Origin: an uncultured Candidatus Melainabacteria bacterium
Lineage (GTDB): Bacteria > Cyanobacteriota > Vampirovibrionia > Gastranaerophilales > Gastranaerophilaceae
Direction: 5' to 3'
NCBI GenBank assembly: GCA_934692625.1
Contig: CAKUUC010000001.1
Location: forward strand, 1 to 64,000
DNA length: 64,000 nt
The translations under genes and the position numbers were made by a program. Under the pieces are notes generated by a model. That model was not told the origin of the DNA and ran no database searches. It was given only the letters and a program-made list of their open reading frames with translations. Positions 43,467 through 52,499 of this stretch are shown here, one piece after another. How positions within the stretch are numbered: the stretch's first letter is position 1; every line of letters begins with the position of its first letter.

Positions 43467-44342
43467 ATGATAATTACAAACAATACAAATACACAAAATT
43501 TGAATTTTAAAATGCGACATCAACAAACTTGTCGTCCCACTTTTCGTGGTAATGCTTTACCTAAAGGGACAGTTGTTGATATAAAAGCAAACGGCAAATA
43601 TCCCGCAAATATTCTGAGTAATTTCGCAAAAACTGGTTTTGAAATTGATGGAGTGAAAGTTGCGAGTATAGAAGGCTTTTTGCAAGCGTTAAAGACAAGT
43701 GATGTTGAATTACAGAAAAAAATCTGCCAAATGAACGGCTATGATGCAAAAAAAGCCTCAAAAGGTTTTAAGCGCCAACCTAGTGAAGTTTTGTGTTTTT
43801 GGAACGGTAAAACTTTCAGCAAATCCTCTCCAAAATTTAAACAATTACTCAATGAAGTTCTTGAAGCAAAAGCAAAAACTTTTAACGGACAAAAGTTTAA
43901 GTTTGCGGGATTGGACATTAGTAGCGTAAAATCCTTTATATTAGGGTTAAAGACAAATGATAAAGAGCTTCAAAAACAGTTGCTTTTAGTTCCTGAAGAT
44001 GAAGTTCGTGAGGTTTCAAAAACAATTACTCCTCATTACGGGCCAAGAACTTTGTATTGGAATGGAAAAGCTTTTTCAAGAAGTTCTGAAGAATATAATC
44101 AACTTTTAGATAAAGTTTATAACGCTAGATACAAGCAGGATTTCAAATTCAGAACGGCTTTGCGAACCACGAAAAATGCGGTATTGGAGCATTCTATCGG
44201 AAAGAATGATATTGGTGAAACTGTGTTGACCAAAAACGAATTTTTGAAAAAGTTGAACAATTTACAAAATAGTGACAAATTCGGATATAAATGTTTTGAC
44301 TACCTAAAAAGCATTGCAATGAAAATTATTAAGCATAAATAA
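43467..44342 (+). CDS. Tandem NADAR/YbiA-like repeat protein
   Basis: The 291-residue protein has an N-terminal 30 residues that are Asn/Thr-rich with L-N-F-K-M-R and P-T-F-R-G-N. Two related modules follow. In module 1 (49-127) L-S-N-F-A...F-E-I-D-G-V...S-I-E-G-F-L-Q-A-L-K leads to F-W-N-G-K-T-F-S-K-S-S. In module 2 (142-218) F-K-F-A-G-L-D...F-I-L-G-L-K leads to L-Y-W-N-G-K-A-F-S-R-S-S. The tail A-L-R-T-T-K...L-E-H-S-I-G-K-N-D-I-G-E-T-V-L-T-K-N-E-F matches the closing part of NADAR/YbiA-type folds. NADAR proteins act on ADP-ribose or riboflavin-related glycosides. Activity here is inferred. Confidence 0.55.
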   Translation: MIITNNTNTQNLNFKMRHQQTCRPTFRGNALPKGTVVDIKANGKYPANILSNFAKTGFEIDGVKVASIEGFLQALKTSDVELQKKICQMNGYDAKKASKGFKRQPSEVLCFWNGKTFSKSSPKFKQLLNEVLEAKAKTFNGQKFKFAGLDISSVKSFILGLKTNDKELQKQLLLVPEDEVREVSKTITPHYGPRTLYWNGKAFSRSSEEYNQLLDKVYNARYKQDFKFRTALRTTKNAVLEHSIGKNDIGETVLTKNEFLKKLNNLQNSDKFGYKCFDYLKSIAMKIIKHK

Positions 44343-44343
44343 A

Positions 44344-44373
44344 GCCCTTGTTCAATGATAAACAAGGGTTTTA
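44344..44373. terminator. Terminator between the cassette and rpsP
   Basis: The stem CCCTTGTT/AACAAGGG (44345-44352/44361-44368) has an 8-base loop. The T4 run is on the plus strand, with a weaker T-rich tail on the minus strand. Confidence 0.8.
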
Positions 44374-44399
44374 TCAAATTATTATAAAATAAACAGTTC

Positions 44400-44759
44400 T
44401 TACGCTTCAGCAGGAGCTTCTACAGCCGCTTCAGCAGCAGCTTTTGCAGCTTCTTCTTCCGCTTGTTTTTTAGCCAATGCTTTTTTAGAAAGTTTAACAG
44501 TTTCTTTTTTAACGTAGTTCAAAGTACCATCTTCGTTGCAATTTTTGATAAGGTAAGCAACTGTTTCGGTAGGTTGAGCACCTTTTGAAATCCAATCAAG
44601 AGCAGCAGCCTTGTCCAATTTCATAGCTTTAGTTTTAGGGTTGTAGTGACCTAATTCTTGGATAGGACGACCTTCTCTTTTTGTAGTTGAGTTGATAACA
44701 ATAACTCTGTAAGTTGGAGCTTTTTTAGCGCCTAATCTTTTCAATCTGATTTTTAACAT
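44400..44759 (-). CDS. rpsP: 30S ribosomal protein S16
   Basis: S16 helps 30S assembly. The 119 residues begin L-K-I-R-L-K-R-L-G-A-K-K-A-P-T-Y-R-V-I-V, the family signature. The last 25 residues are an Ala/Glu-rich tail (A-A-K-A-A-A-E-A-A-V-E-A-P-A-E-A) beyond the core fold. The gene stands alone rather than with rimM, trmD and rplS. It is divergent from tig. Confidence 0.97.
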   Translation of the reverse strand: MLKIRLKRLGAKKAPTYRVIVINSTTKREGRPIQELGHYNPKTKAMKLDKAAALDWISKGAQPTETVAYLIKNCNEDGTLNYVKKETVKLSKKALAKKQAEEEAAKAAAEAAVEAPAEA

Positions 44760-44900
44760 ATTTTTATTTCCTTTATTTAATCTTTTACATTTCCGGCTTC
44801 CAACCGCCGCTTGTTGAACAGCCTGAGTCGCATAATAGAGGAATTATTCAACTCTGACTCTATTTAATCATGAATATATTTTGCTTGCAAGCACTTTTTC
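44760..44900 (-). promoter_or_regulatory. Possible structured leader of rpsP
   Basis: On the minus strand TTGCAA and TTAAAT with 17-bp spacing lie upstream. They are followed by nested inverted repeats: GAGTC/GACTC (44825-44829/44856-44860) and ATAAT/ATTAT (44832-44836/44843-44847). A leader fold for autogenous control is possible; pairing is short. Confidence 0.3.
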
Positions 44901-45015
44901 ATTAGTGTTAAGCCATTGTGATTATTGATTTAATCTGTTTATATGAGTTGCTTTTATTCTTTTTTGCGATAAAATCAACACTAGATACATGTATAGATAA
45001 ATAAAGGATATTATT

Positions 45016-46338
45016 ATGGAAACAACATTAACAAACGTAAAAGACAATTTGGTAAAAATAACATTTACAATTCCTGCAGCAGAAGCAACTTCAGCTTACA
45101 ATACTGCTGCATCTAAAATCTCTCAATATATCAACGTTGACGGTTTTAGAAAAGGTAAAGCACCTCGTGCCGTTGTAGAAAGACACGTTGGTGTAGATAG
45201 AATTAGAGAAGAAGCTTTGGAATCTTTACTTCCAAAATATATCGGTCAAGCAATTTACGATAACAAATTAGATGTAATTACTCAACCGGCAGTTACAGAT
45301 TATAAATTTGAAAACGGAAAAGATGTAGAAGTTACTTTCCAAGTAGAAACCAGACCTGAAGTTAAATTGGGTGCGTTCAAAGATTTAGACGTTAAAGTTG
45401 AAATCCCTGCAAAAGATGACAATGCTTTTGACAAAGCTTTAAACGGATTTTTAACTCAACATGCTTCTTATGAATTGGTTTTGGACAGACCATCAAATGC
45501 TACAGATACAGTAGTTTTTGATTTCGACGGAACATGTAATGGTGAACCAATTCAAGGCGGTTCTGCAAAATCTTATACATTAGATTTGGGCAATTCTAAT
45601 TTCATTCCAGGATTTGCTGAACAATTAGTTGGTCACAATATTAAAGATGAATTTGACATTCAAGTAACCTTCCCTGAAGATTACCATGATGAAAAATTAA
45701 AAGGTCAACCTGCTACATTTGCTATCAAGTTGAATGAAATTAAACAAAGAGTATTGCCTGAATTGACTGATGAATTTGTTAAATCTTCAAGCAAATTCCA
45801 AACAGTTGATGAATTAAAAGCAGATATCAACGATTACATTGAAAAACAAAGAGAAAATATTAAGAAAATGAATGCTGAAAATGCTGTATTTAAAGCAGTT
45901 ATCGATGCTTCAAGTGTTGAAATTCCTCAATCAATGATTGATAGAGAAGTTAATTCTTTGAAAGAAGAATACAGACAAAGAATGGCTTACCAAGGTATCG
46001 ATTGGGATAATTTCGTAAAATCTCAAGGTGATGATTTTGAATCAAGCTTGAGTGATGATGCTTCAGCAAGAATTAAAAACTCTTTGATTATTGACAAGAT
46101 TTCTAAAGAAGCTGATGTAAAAGTTGAACAAAATGATTTCCAAGAAAAACTTAGTCAAATGGCAGGTTTGTATGGTGTAGGACCTCAAGAATTGTTGAAA
46201 CAATTCGGTCAAAATCCTGAGTTCATCTCTTCAATTTCTCAACAAATCGTTAATGACAAAGTTAGAGAATTCTTGTTTGCTAACAACAAAATTGAATATG
46301 TTGAAGTAAAACCAGAAGACAAAAAAGTTGAAGCTTAA
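45016..46338 (+). CDS. tig: Trigger factor
   Basis: The ribosome-bound chaperone and prolyl isomerase meets nascent chains. The 440 residues have the ribosome-docking motif G-F-R-K-G-K-A-P near residue 44. The FKBP-type domain (about 160-245, G-Q...F-I-P-G-F-A-E-Q-L-V-G) and the helical C-terminal chaperone arms complete the three-domain form. AAAGGA precedes the ATG. It is followed by clpP and clpX with 43- and 21-bp gaps, the common tig-clpP-clpX operon. Confidence 0.97.
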   Translation: METTLTNVKDNLVKITFTIPAAEATSAYNTAASKISQYINVDGFRKGKAPRAVVERHVGVDRIREEALESLLPKYIGQAIYDNKLDVITQPAVTDYKFENGKDVEVTFQVETRPEVKLGAFKDLDVKVEIPAKDDNAFDKALNGFLTQHASYELVLDRPSNATDTVVFDFDGTCNGEPIQGGSAKSYTLDLGNSNFIPGFAEQLVGHNIKDEFDIQVTFPEDYHDEKLKGQPATFAIKLNEIKQRVLPELTDEFVKSSSKFQTVDELKADINDYIEKQRENIKKMNAENAVFKAVIDASSVEIPQSMIDREVNSLKEEYRQRMAYQGIDWDNFVKSQGDDFESSLSDDASARIKNSLIIDKISKEADVKVEQNDFQEKLSQMAGLYGVGPQELLKQFGQNPEFISSISQQIVNDKVREFLFANNKIEYVEVKPEDKKVEA

Positions 46339-46381
46339 TAATAGTGTAGTTATAATTTTAAATAAGAAAGGGAATTAAATC

Positions 46382-46972
46382 ATGAGTTTTGTACCTGTAG
46401 TTATTGAACAATCAAGCAGAGGCGAAAGATCTTTCGACATCTTCTCAAGATTGTTGAGAGAAAGAATTATCTTTTTGGGAACCCAAATTGATGATATGGT
46501 AGCCAATCTTGTAGTAGCACAGTTGTTGTTACTTGATAGCGAAAATCCTGAAAAAGATATTATGTTGTATATCAACAGCCCTGGTGGTAGTGTTACTGCA
46601 GGTTTTGCAATCTATGATACTATGCAACACATTAGAGCAGATGTTTCTACTATTTGTTTAGGTCAGGCTGCTTCTATGGGCGCCTTCCTTCTTTCTTCCG
46701 GTACAAAAGGTAAGAGAATGGCTTTGCCTCACTCTAGAGTATTGATTCACCAACCATTGGGTGGTGCGCAAGGTCAGGCTACTGATATCGAAATTCAAGC
46801 AGCTGAAATTATCAGAATTAAGAAATCATTGAATGAAATTTTGGCTTCAAATACCGGACAATCAATCAAAAAAATTGAAAAAGATACAGATAGAGATTAC
46901 ATCATGACTCCTCAAGAAGCACTTGAATACGGTATGATTGATAAAGTTATCTCTCGTGATATCGTAAAATAA
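46382..46972 (+). CDS. clpP: ATP-dependent Clp protease proteolytic subunit
   Basis: The 196-residue serine protease forms the tetradecameric barrel. The catalytic Ser is in G-Q-A-A-S-M-G-A, His in S-R-V-L-I-H-Q-P and Asp in the region D-R-D-Y-I-M. The N-terminus M-S-F-V-P-V-V-I-E is that of mature ClpP with little or no propeptide. It works with ClpX, encoded next. AAAGGGA precedes the ATG. Confidence 0.98.
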   Translation: MSFVPVVIEQSSRGERSFDIFSRLLRERIIFLGTQIDDMVANLVVAQLLLLDSENPEKDIMLYINSPGGSVTAGFAIYDTMQHIRADVSTICLGQAASMGAFLLSSGTKGKRMALPHSRVLIHQPLGGAQGQATDIEIQAAEIIRIKKSLNEILASNTGQSIKKIEKDTDRDYIMTPQEALEYGMIDKVISRDIVK

Positions 46973-46993
46973 TACTAATTTGGAGAATATTAA

Positions 46994-48298
46994 ATGCCAA
47001 AAAGCGATGATAAATTAAAATGTTCTTTTTGCGGAAAGACTCAAGATCAAGTTAAAAAATTGATTGCGGGTCCTGAGGTATACATTTGTGATGAATGTGT
47101 AGAACTTTGTAATGAGATTTTAGAAGAAGAATTCTTTGAAGCAAAGGATAAAGAAGCCGCAGCCGAAACAGGTAAAAATGAGAAGGCTGAAAAACCTATT
47201 CCAAAACCTCACGAAATAAAAGAATATTTGGACAAATATATTGTAGGACAAGATGATGCGAAGAAAGTATTGTCAGTTGCTGTTTACAACCATTACAAAC
47301 GTTTGAAACACAACAAAAACAGTGATGCTGATTCTGTAGAAATCCAAAAATCAAATATTTTGTTAGTTGGACCTACAGGTTCAGGTAAAACTTTGCTTGC
47401 TCAAACTCTTGCAAAGATGTTAGATGTACCGTTTGCCGTTGCAGATGCTACAACCTTGACAGAAGCTGGTTATGTCGGTGATGATGTTGAAAACATCTTG
47501 TTAAGATTGTACCAAAATGCTGAATTTGATTCTGCAAAAGCAGAACGCGGAATTATTTACATTGATGAAATTGATAAAATTTCTAGAAAATCAGAAAATA
47601 CTTCAATAACAAGAGATGTTTCAGGTGAAGGTGTGCAACAAGCCTTGTTGAAAATGATTGAAGGTACTGTTGCTCATGTTCCGCCTCAAGGTGGTAGAAA
47701 ACACCCTCATCAAGAATTTATTGAAATTGATACAAGTAATATTTTGTTCATTGTTGGTGGTGCTTTTGTCGGCTTGGAAAAAATCATTGACGCCAGAGCC
47801 GGTGTTGGTAATACTGTTGGTTTTGGCGCTAAGGCTGCAATGTCTGAGGCTGAAAAAGAAGCAAATGCTGTTAAGTTGTTGAAAAAATTACAACCTGAAG
47901 ATTTGTTGAAATTTGGTTTGATTCCTGAATTCATTGGTCGTGTTCCTGTTTATGCAGTACTTGACCAGTTGAACGAAAAGACATTGAAAATGATTTTAAC
48001 TGAACCAAAGAATGCAGTTCTAAAACAATACCAAGAATTGTTAAAAATGGACGGGGTTGATTTAGAATTTGAACCAGAAGCAGTTGATATGATTGCAAAA
48101 GAAGCAATTAAACGTAAGACTGGTGCACGTGCATTGCGTTCAATTGTTGAAGAAATTATGCTTGATGTTATGTACGATGTTCCAACAAAAGAAAATATTG
48201 ACAAATTTGTTGTAACCGCTGAAATGGTTGAAAATCGTAAGAATGCAGAAGTTATTCCGATATCAAAGAAAGATTCATCTTCTGAAATTCCTGCATAA
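46994..48298 (+). CDS. clpX: ATP-dependent Clp protease ATP-binding subunit ClpX
   Basis: The 434-residue AAA+ unfoldase feeds ClpP. The N-terminal C4 zinc domain (C-S-F-C...C-D-E-C) binds adaptors. Walker A G-P-T-G-S-G-K-T, pore loop G-Y-V-G, Walker B I-I-Y-I-D-E-I-D-K-I and the R-K-H loop are present. V-G-N-T-V-G-F-G-A contains the ClpP-docking loop. G-A-R-A-L-R acts as sensor 2. A strong terminator follows. Confidence 0.98.
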   Translation: MPKSDDKLKCSFCGKTQDQVKKLIAGPEVYICDECVELCNEILEEEFFEAKDKEAAAETGKNEKAEKPIPKPHEIKEYLDKYIVGQDDAKKVLSVAVYNHYKRLKHNKNSDADSVEIQKSNILLVGPTGSGKTLLAQTLAKMLDVPFAVADATTLTEAGYVGDDVENILLRLYQNAEFDSAKAERGIIYIDEIDKISRKSENTSITRDVSGEGVQQALLKMIEGTVAHVPPQGGRKHPHQEFIEIDTSNILFIVGGAFVGLEKIIDARAGVGNTVGFGAKAAMSEAEKEANAVKLLKKLQPEDLLKFGLIPEFIGRVPVYAVLDQLNEKTLKMILTEPKNAVLKQYQELLKMDGVDLEFEPEAVDMIAKEAIKRKTGARALRSIVEEIMLDVMYDVPTKENIDKFVVTAEMVENRKNAEVIPISKKDSSSEIPA

Positions 48299-48311
48299 TT
48301 TTTATAATATT

Positions 48312-48347
48312 AAAAAAGACCTACAAAAAACTGTAGGTCTTTTTTTA
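48312..48347 (+). terminator. Terminator of the tig-clpP-clpX operon
   Basis: The stem AAAAAGACCTACA/TGTAGGTCTTTTT has a 6-base loop and a T7 run. Confidence 0.9.
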
Positions 48348-48367
48348 TGCGTTTTTTTATGTTGTTA

Positions 48368-49108
48368 TTATTTTATGGTTGAATTTTTATTGAGTTGCGC
48401 TAAAAAATCGCTTTTTATTAACATAATATAGTATGCTAAAAATGATGCGCATGGGATTGTTACTACTGGGGTGTGCATTGTTAGATTTTGCAAATGTTGA
48501 AGTCCATAAATATCAATTGTTGCAATTATTATGTAAATTAGAAATCCTATAAAGTTATTTTTTATAATAGCGCAAATTCTTTTAATATTGAATAAAGTTT
48601 TGAATTTTAAATCAGAAACAAATGCTATTGGTATTAGCATGCCGATAAATATAGCTATTACGTTGCAATATTTTGTAGCAAGGCTATAGGTGATGTGATG
48701 TTCAGAAATAGAAATTCCGTTTGAGATTGATGTCGTATATTGGAAAAATAGTATTGCCAAAATCCAAAACAGTGGAATTGAATAAAGCCAATGTGCGCTC
48801 AAAAACTTTATTCCTGCTTTTGTTATATCTTTTAGTTTTAACCAAGAAGCGGTGTTTTGAGTTAAAGAGAATAGCCTTTGGTTTGCATTAAATAAACAAT
48901 ATCCGTTGATGAAAAACATTACTAAAAACCAGCAAGTCCAACGTATAACAGATAATGTCATGAAGGTTGAAAACTCTCTTGTCGGGTCCTCTTTTAAAAG
49001 TATTGAAGATGTTAAAAATAACGGGATAAAAATCAAAGTTCCTGAAATTATCGAGTTATACCATTTTTCACCTTTGAACATATAATAAAATGCTTGTAAT
49101 TTTCCCAT
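48368..49108 (-). CDS. Multi-pass membrane protein
   Basis: The 246-residue protein has six hydrophobic spans joined by short polar loops. The N-terminal amphipathic segment K-L-Q-A-F-Y-Y-M-F-K-G-E-K-W-Y is followed by the first span. AGGGAT lies before the ATG. It is monocistronic, convergent with clpX and divergent from polA. The style resembles 26356 and 29685 (DUF4013-like layout). Function unknown. Confidence 0.6.
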   Translation of the reverse strand: MGKLQAFYYMFKGEKWYNSIISGTLIFIPLFLTSSILLKEDPTREFSTFMTLSVIRWTCWFLVMFFINGYCLFNANQRLFSLTQNTASWLKLKDITKAGIKFLSAHWLYSIPLFWILAILFFQYTTSISNGISISEHHITYSLATKYCNVIAIFIGMLIPIAFVSDLKFKTLFNIKRICAIIKNNFIGFLIYIIIATIDIYGLQHLQNLTMHTPVVTIPCASFLAYYIMLIKSDFLAQLNKNSTIK

Positions 49109-49233
49109 AATATCCCTACTTTCGTTTATTTAAGTATATTTTATAATTCTTCTTTTCGCAATATGTAAACTTTATAAAATTGCCAAAAATGGATTTTTAT
49201 GCGAAAATTAACATAAAGGGAGAAGTTGTGTAA

Positions 49234-52095
49234 ATGGGAGAGTCAAAAACATTGATTTTAATTGATGGACACGCACTTGCGTTTCGTCAATACTATGCGT
49301 TAGAACGCACAAATATGAAAACTAAGGACGGAACACCTACTTGGGCTGTATACGGCTTTTTTAAAGCAATTTTTGACTTACTCAAAAATGAAAAATTGTC
49401 GCCTAATGCAATTGGGGTTGCTTTTGACGTTTCTCATCATACCTTCAGGACAGAAAAATATGAGGAATATAAATCTAACCGAGAGGCTATGCCTGATCCA
49501 ATGCGAGTTCAGATGGGTTTGATTTATGAAGGTTTACGAGCATTTAATATTCCCATTTATACAAAAGAAGGTTTTGAGGCTGATGATGTAATTGGCACAA
49601 TCTCCAGAGAAGCATGTGAATTGGGTCATAAAGTTTATATTTTGACCGGTGACCAAGACTCTTTTCAACTTATCAGAAAGAATGGTTGTATAAAAGTTAT
49701 AATCCCTTCAAAAGGTGTATTAACTGAATATGATTGGAACAAGGTTCATGAAAAACTTGGTATCTATCCTAATCAGGTTATTGATTACAAAGCATTACGT
49801 GGGGATACTTCTGATAATATTCCTGGAATTAAGGGAATTGGAGAAAAAACGGCAGTCAAACTTCTTGATGAATTTGGATCCGTTGATAATGTTTTGGCAA
49901 ATGTTGAAAATATTAGCGGGAAATCGTTAAAAGAAAAGATTGTCAATGGTGTTGAAATTGCTAAATTAAGTAAATATTTAGCCACAATTGTACAAGATGT
50001 TGATATCGATTTTGATTTTGACAGTACAAAAATTGAAATGCCTGATATTTCTGCCGTGATGGACTTTTTAAGGCAGATGCAATTTTATAGCTTTTTGAAA
50101 AACATTGAGTATATTTTGAAATTGTTTAATAAAGATGGTAATTTTGAAATTCCAAATGCGACAAATCCGGAAAATCAAAACTTAATTGGAGTGCAAAAAA
50201 ATGGTCAATTGGGATTGTTTGCGCAAGTTGCTCAAGATACTGTAAATCAATCTGATGAAGTTTCAGGGGCTGAAATTGTTAATACAGAAGATAAATTGAA
50301 AGTTTTGGTTGATGTATTGAGTAACGTTCCTACTTTTGGAATGAAATTTTTGGTTGACTTCAAAAACTCGATAAATTTTGATATTTATGGATTGTTGTTT
50401 GGTGTTAATCAAACATTGAAGGTTTCTGATAATTCTTTTGATTTTTCTGAATATAAAGAAGATGTAAAAACGTATTATATCCCGATTTATGGGCAAAATA
50501 TCGAATGTTTTAAAGATATTCCAAGGATATTTTATTTGCTAAAACCTGTTTTTGAAAATCAAAATATAAAGAAATTCACTCACGATTTGAAAATTGATGA
50601 TTGTGTTTTAAAATACTATGGAATTGATATCAAAGGTGTAATTTTTGATACATTACTGGCGTGTTATATCAAAGATTCTAATGCAAATTCTGATTTTGAT
50701 ATTCAGTGCATGGAACAAATTAACCATATTTTGGCATCAATGGTCACAGACGAAAAAAAGGTATCTTTTGGCAATAGTAGCAAATCAGTTTTGCTAGGTT
50801 ATGTTGCTGACGTTATGCAATCGCTTTTTGCTCTAACGAAATATTGGGCAGAAAATTTGAATTCTCGTGAACTTGCCATTCTTTCAGATATTGAAATTCC
50901 ATTGTCAAAAGTTTTGGCAGATATGGAGCGTACGGGGGTTTCTGTTGATAAAAACTACTTGTATGATTTGACGGAAGAATTAGATAGAAAATTGTACAAT
51001 GTAGAACAGAAAATTTTCAAACTTGCCGGAATGGAGTTTAATATAAAATCTCCAAAGCAAGTTGGTGAAGTTTTGTACGATAAGTTAGAATTGAAGTCAA
51101 AAAAGCGCGGTAAGGCGAAAAAATCCACCGGTGCTGAAGTGTTGGAAAAACTAGCAGAAGAATTTGAAATCGCAAGATTGATATTGGATTATCGTAAATA
51201 TTCAAAATTGATTACCACATACACTGATGTCTTGCCAAACTTGATAGATATAAAAGATGGTAGAATTCATACATCGTTTAATCAAACAGTTACTACAACC
51301 GGAAGATTGTCTTCCTCAAATCCGAATTTGCAGAATATTCCGGTTAGAACTGAAGAAGGTAACAAAATTAGACAAGCTTTTGTACCAAGGGATAGAGAAA
51401 ATTATTTGATATTGTCGGCTGATTATTCTCAGATTGAGTTGAGGTTGTTAGCGCACGTATCAGGTGATAAACATCTTATAGAAGCGTTTAACTCGGGTAT
51501 TGATGTACACACTTTGACTGCCTCAAAAGTATTTGAGGTGCCTGTTGAAGAGGTTACAAAAGAAATGCGTTACAAGGCAAAGGCTGTTAATTTTGGTATT
51601 GTTTACGGGCAAAGTAAATATGGCTTAGCAAAAGCGTTAAAAATCAAACCTGATGAGGCTGAAAGGTTTATCAATAAATATTTTGAAACATATTCCGGTG
51701 TAAAGTCATATATGGAAAATATGGTTCAATTGGTAGAAGAACAAGGCTATGTTGAAACTATTTTTGGACGTCGCAGATATTTGGAAAGTGAAATCAATAA
51801 TTCAAATGCGATGGTTCGAGAGTTTGCAAAACGTGCCGCAATAAATCACCCTATGCAAGGTTCTTCATCTGATTTGATTAAAATTGCTATGGTTGATTTT
51901 GCAAAGAGTTTAAAGGAAAATAATTGTAAATCAAAACTTATTTTGCAAGTTCATGACGAATTGGTTGTCGAAACTGCAAAAGATGAGTTTGAATTGGTTA
52001 AAAAGTTGGTTAAAAATGCAATGGAATTAAATCAACCATTGAAAGTTCCGTTGTTGATTGATATAAATGCAGGTGAAACATGGAAAGAAGTATAA
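49234..52095 (+). CDS. polA: DNA polymerase I
   Basis: The protein has 953 residues. The 5' nuclease domain (1-300) keeps I-D-G-H-A-L, G-F-E-A-D-D and G-D-x-S-D-N-I-P-G-I-x-G-I-G-E-K-T-A. The polymerase domain has D-Y-S-Q-I-E-L-R (motif A), R-x-x-x-K-A-V-N-F-G-I-V-Y-G (motif B) and Q-V-H-D-E-L-V (motif C). The central 3'-5' exonuclease domain lacks the D-x-E of Exo I (F-G-M-K-F-L-V-D-F), so proofreading is probably lost. It fills gaps in repair and removes RNA primers. A small secreted-protein gene overlaps its last 16 bp. Confidence 0.96.
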   Translation: MGESKTLILIDGHALAFRQYYALERTNMKTKDGTPTWAVYGFFKAIFDLLKNEKLSPNAIGVAFDVSHHTFRTEKYEEYKSNREAMPDPMRVQMGLIYEGLRAFNIPIYTKEGFEADDVIGTISREACELGHKVYILTGDQDSFQLIRKNGCIKVIIPSKGVLTEYDWNKVHEKLGIYPNQVIDYKALRGDTSDNIPGIKGIGEKTAVKLLDEFGSVDNVLANVENISGKSLKEKIVNGVEIAKLSKYLATIVQDVDIDFDFDSTKIEMPDISAVMDFLRQMQFYSFLKNIEYILKLFNKDGNFEIPNATNPENQNLIGVQKNGQLGLFAQVAQDTVNQSDEVSGAEIVNTEDKLKVLVDVLSNVPTFGMKFLVDFKNSINFDIYGLLFGVNQTLKVSDNSFDFSEYKEDVKTYYIPIYGQNIECFKDIPRIFYLLKPVFENQNIKKFTHDLKIDDCVLKYYGIDIKGVIFDTLLACYIKDSNANSDFDIQCMEQINHILASMVTDEKKVSFGNSSKSVLLGYVADVMQSLFALTKYWAENLNSRELAILSDIEIPLSKVLADMERTGVSVDKNYLYDLTEELDRKLYNVEQKIFKLAGMEFNIKSPKQVGEVLYDKLELKSKKRGKAKKSTGAEVLEKLAEEFEIARLILDYRKYSKLITTYTDVLPNLIDIKDGRIHTSFNQTVTTTGRLSSSNPNLQNIPVRTEEGNKIRQAFVPRDRENYLILSADYSQIELRLLAHVSGDKHLIEAFNSGIDVHTLTASKVFEVPVEEVTKEMRYKAKAVNFGIVYGQSKYGLAKALKIKPDEAERFINKYFETYSGVKSYMENMVQLVEEQGYVETIFGRRRYLESEINNSNAMVREFAKRAAINHPMQGSSSDLIKIAMVDFAKSLKENNCKSKLILQVHDELVVETAKDEFELVKKLVKNAMELNQPLKVPLLIDINAGETWKEV

Positions 52096-52499
52096 AAATA
52101 TTATTATCATTTGTAATTGTAGCGACATTGGGGATACTTCCGAGTTTTTCTGTCGGTGAACCGATAAGCTTGAGTACGTTGATTACATCACAAAATGTGA
52201 CGTTTGATAATTGTACAAAAGTTTTTAATACTGATAATTCTTCGCTGTTTTATTTGACTATTGCAGCGATTAACGCTAATCGTTTTGATATTGATGAAAT
52301 TCAGTCAAATTCAGGTTATATCTTGTTTACTGCTGTGAATAAACAGTTTTTGGCAACGATTTCCAATGTAAATACATCTCAAGGTTTGTTAAAAATTACC
52401 CCTGTTGACGGTTCGTATTATTTTCAACCGGGGATATGTTCAAATATTTTCAAGTATATTGATTTGAACATTTCTAAAAAGCCTGAAGTTATTTTTTAG
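52080..52499 (+). CDS. Small exported hypothetical protein
   Basis: The 139-residue protein has a clear signal peptide (K-I-L-L-S-F-V-I-V-A-T-L-G-I-L-P-S-F-S-V). A beta-rich mature part follows with two cysteines (N-C-T-K near 46, I-C-S-N near 122) that could form a disulfide. It starts within polA and ends 4 bp into tlyA on the other strand, so it is cotranscribed with polA without obvious functional link. Family unknown. Confidence 0.65.
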   Translation: MERSIKILLSFVIVATLGILPSFSVGEPISLSTLITSQNVTFDNCTKVFNTDNSSLFYLTIAAINANRFDIDEIQSNSGYILFTAVNKQFLATISNVNTSQGLLKITPVDGSYYFQPGICSNIFKYIDLNISKKPEVIF

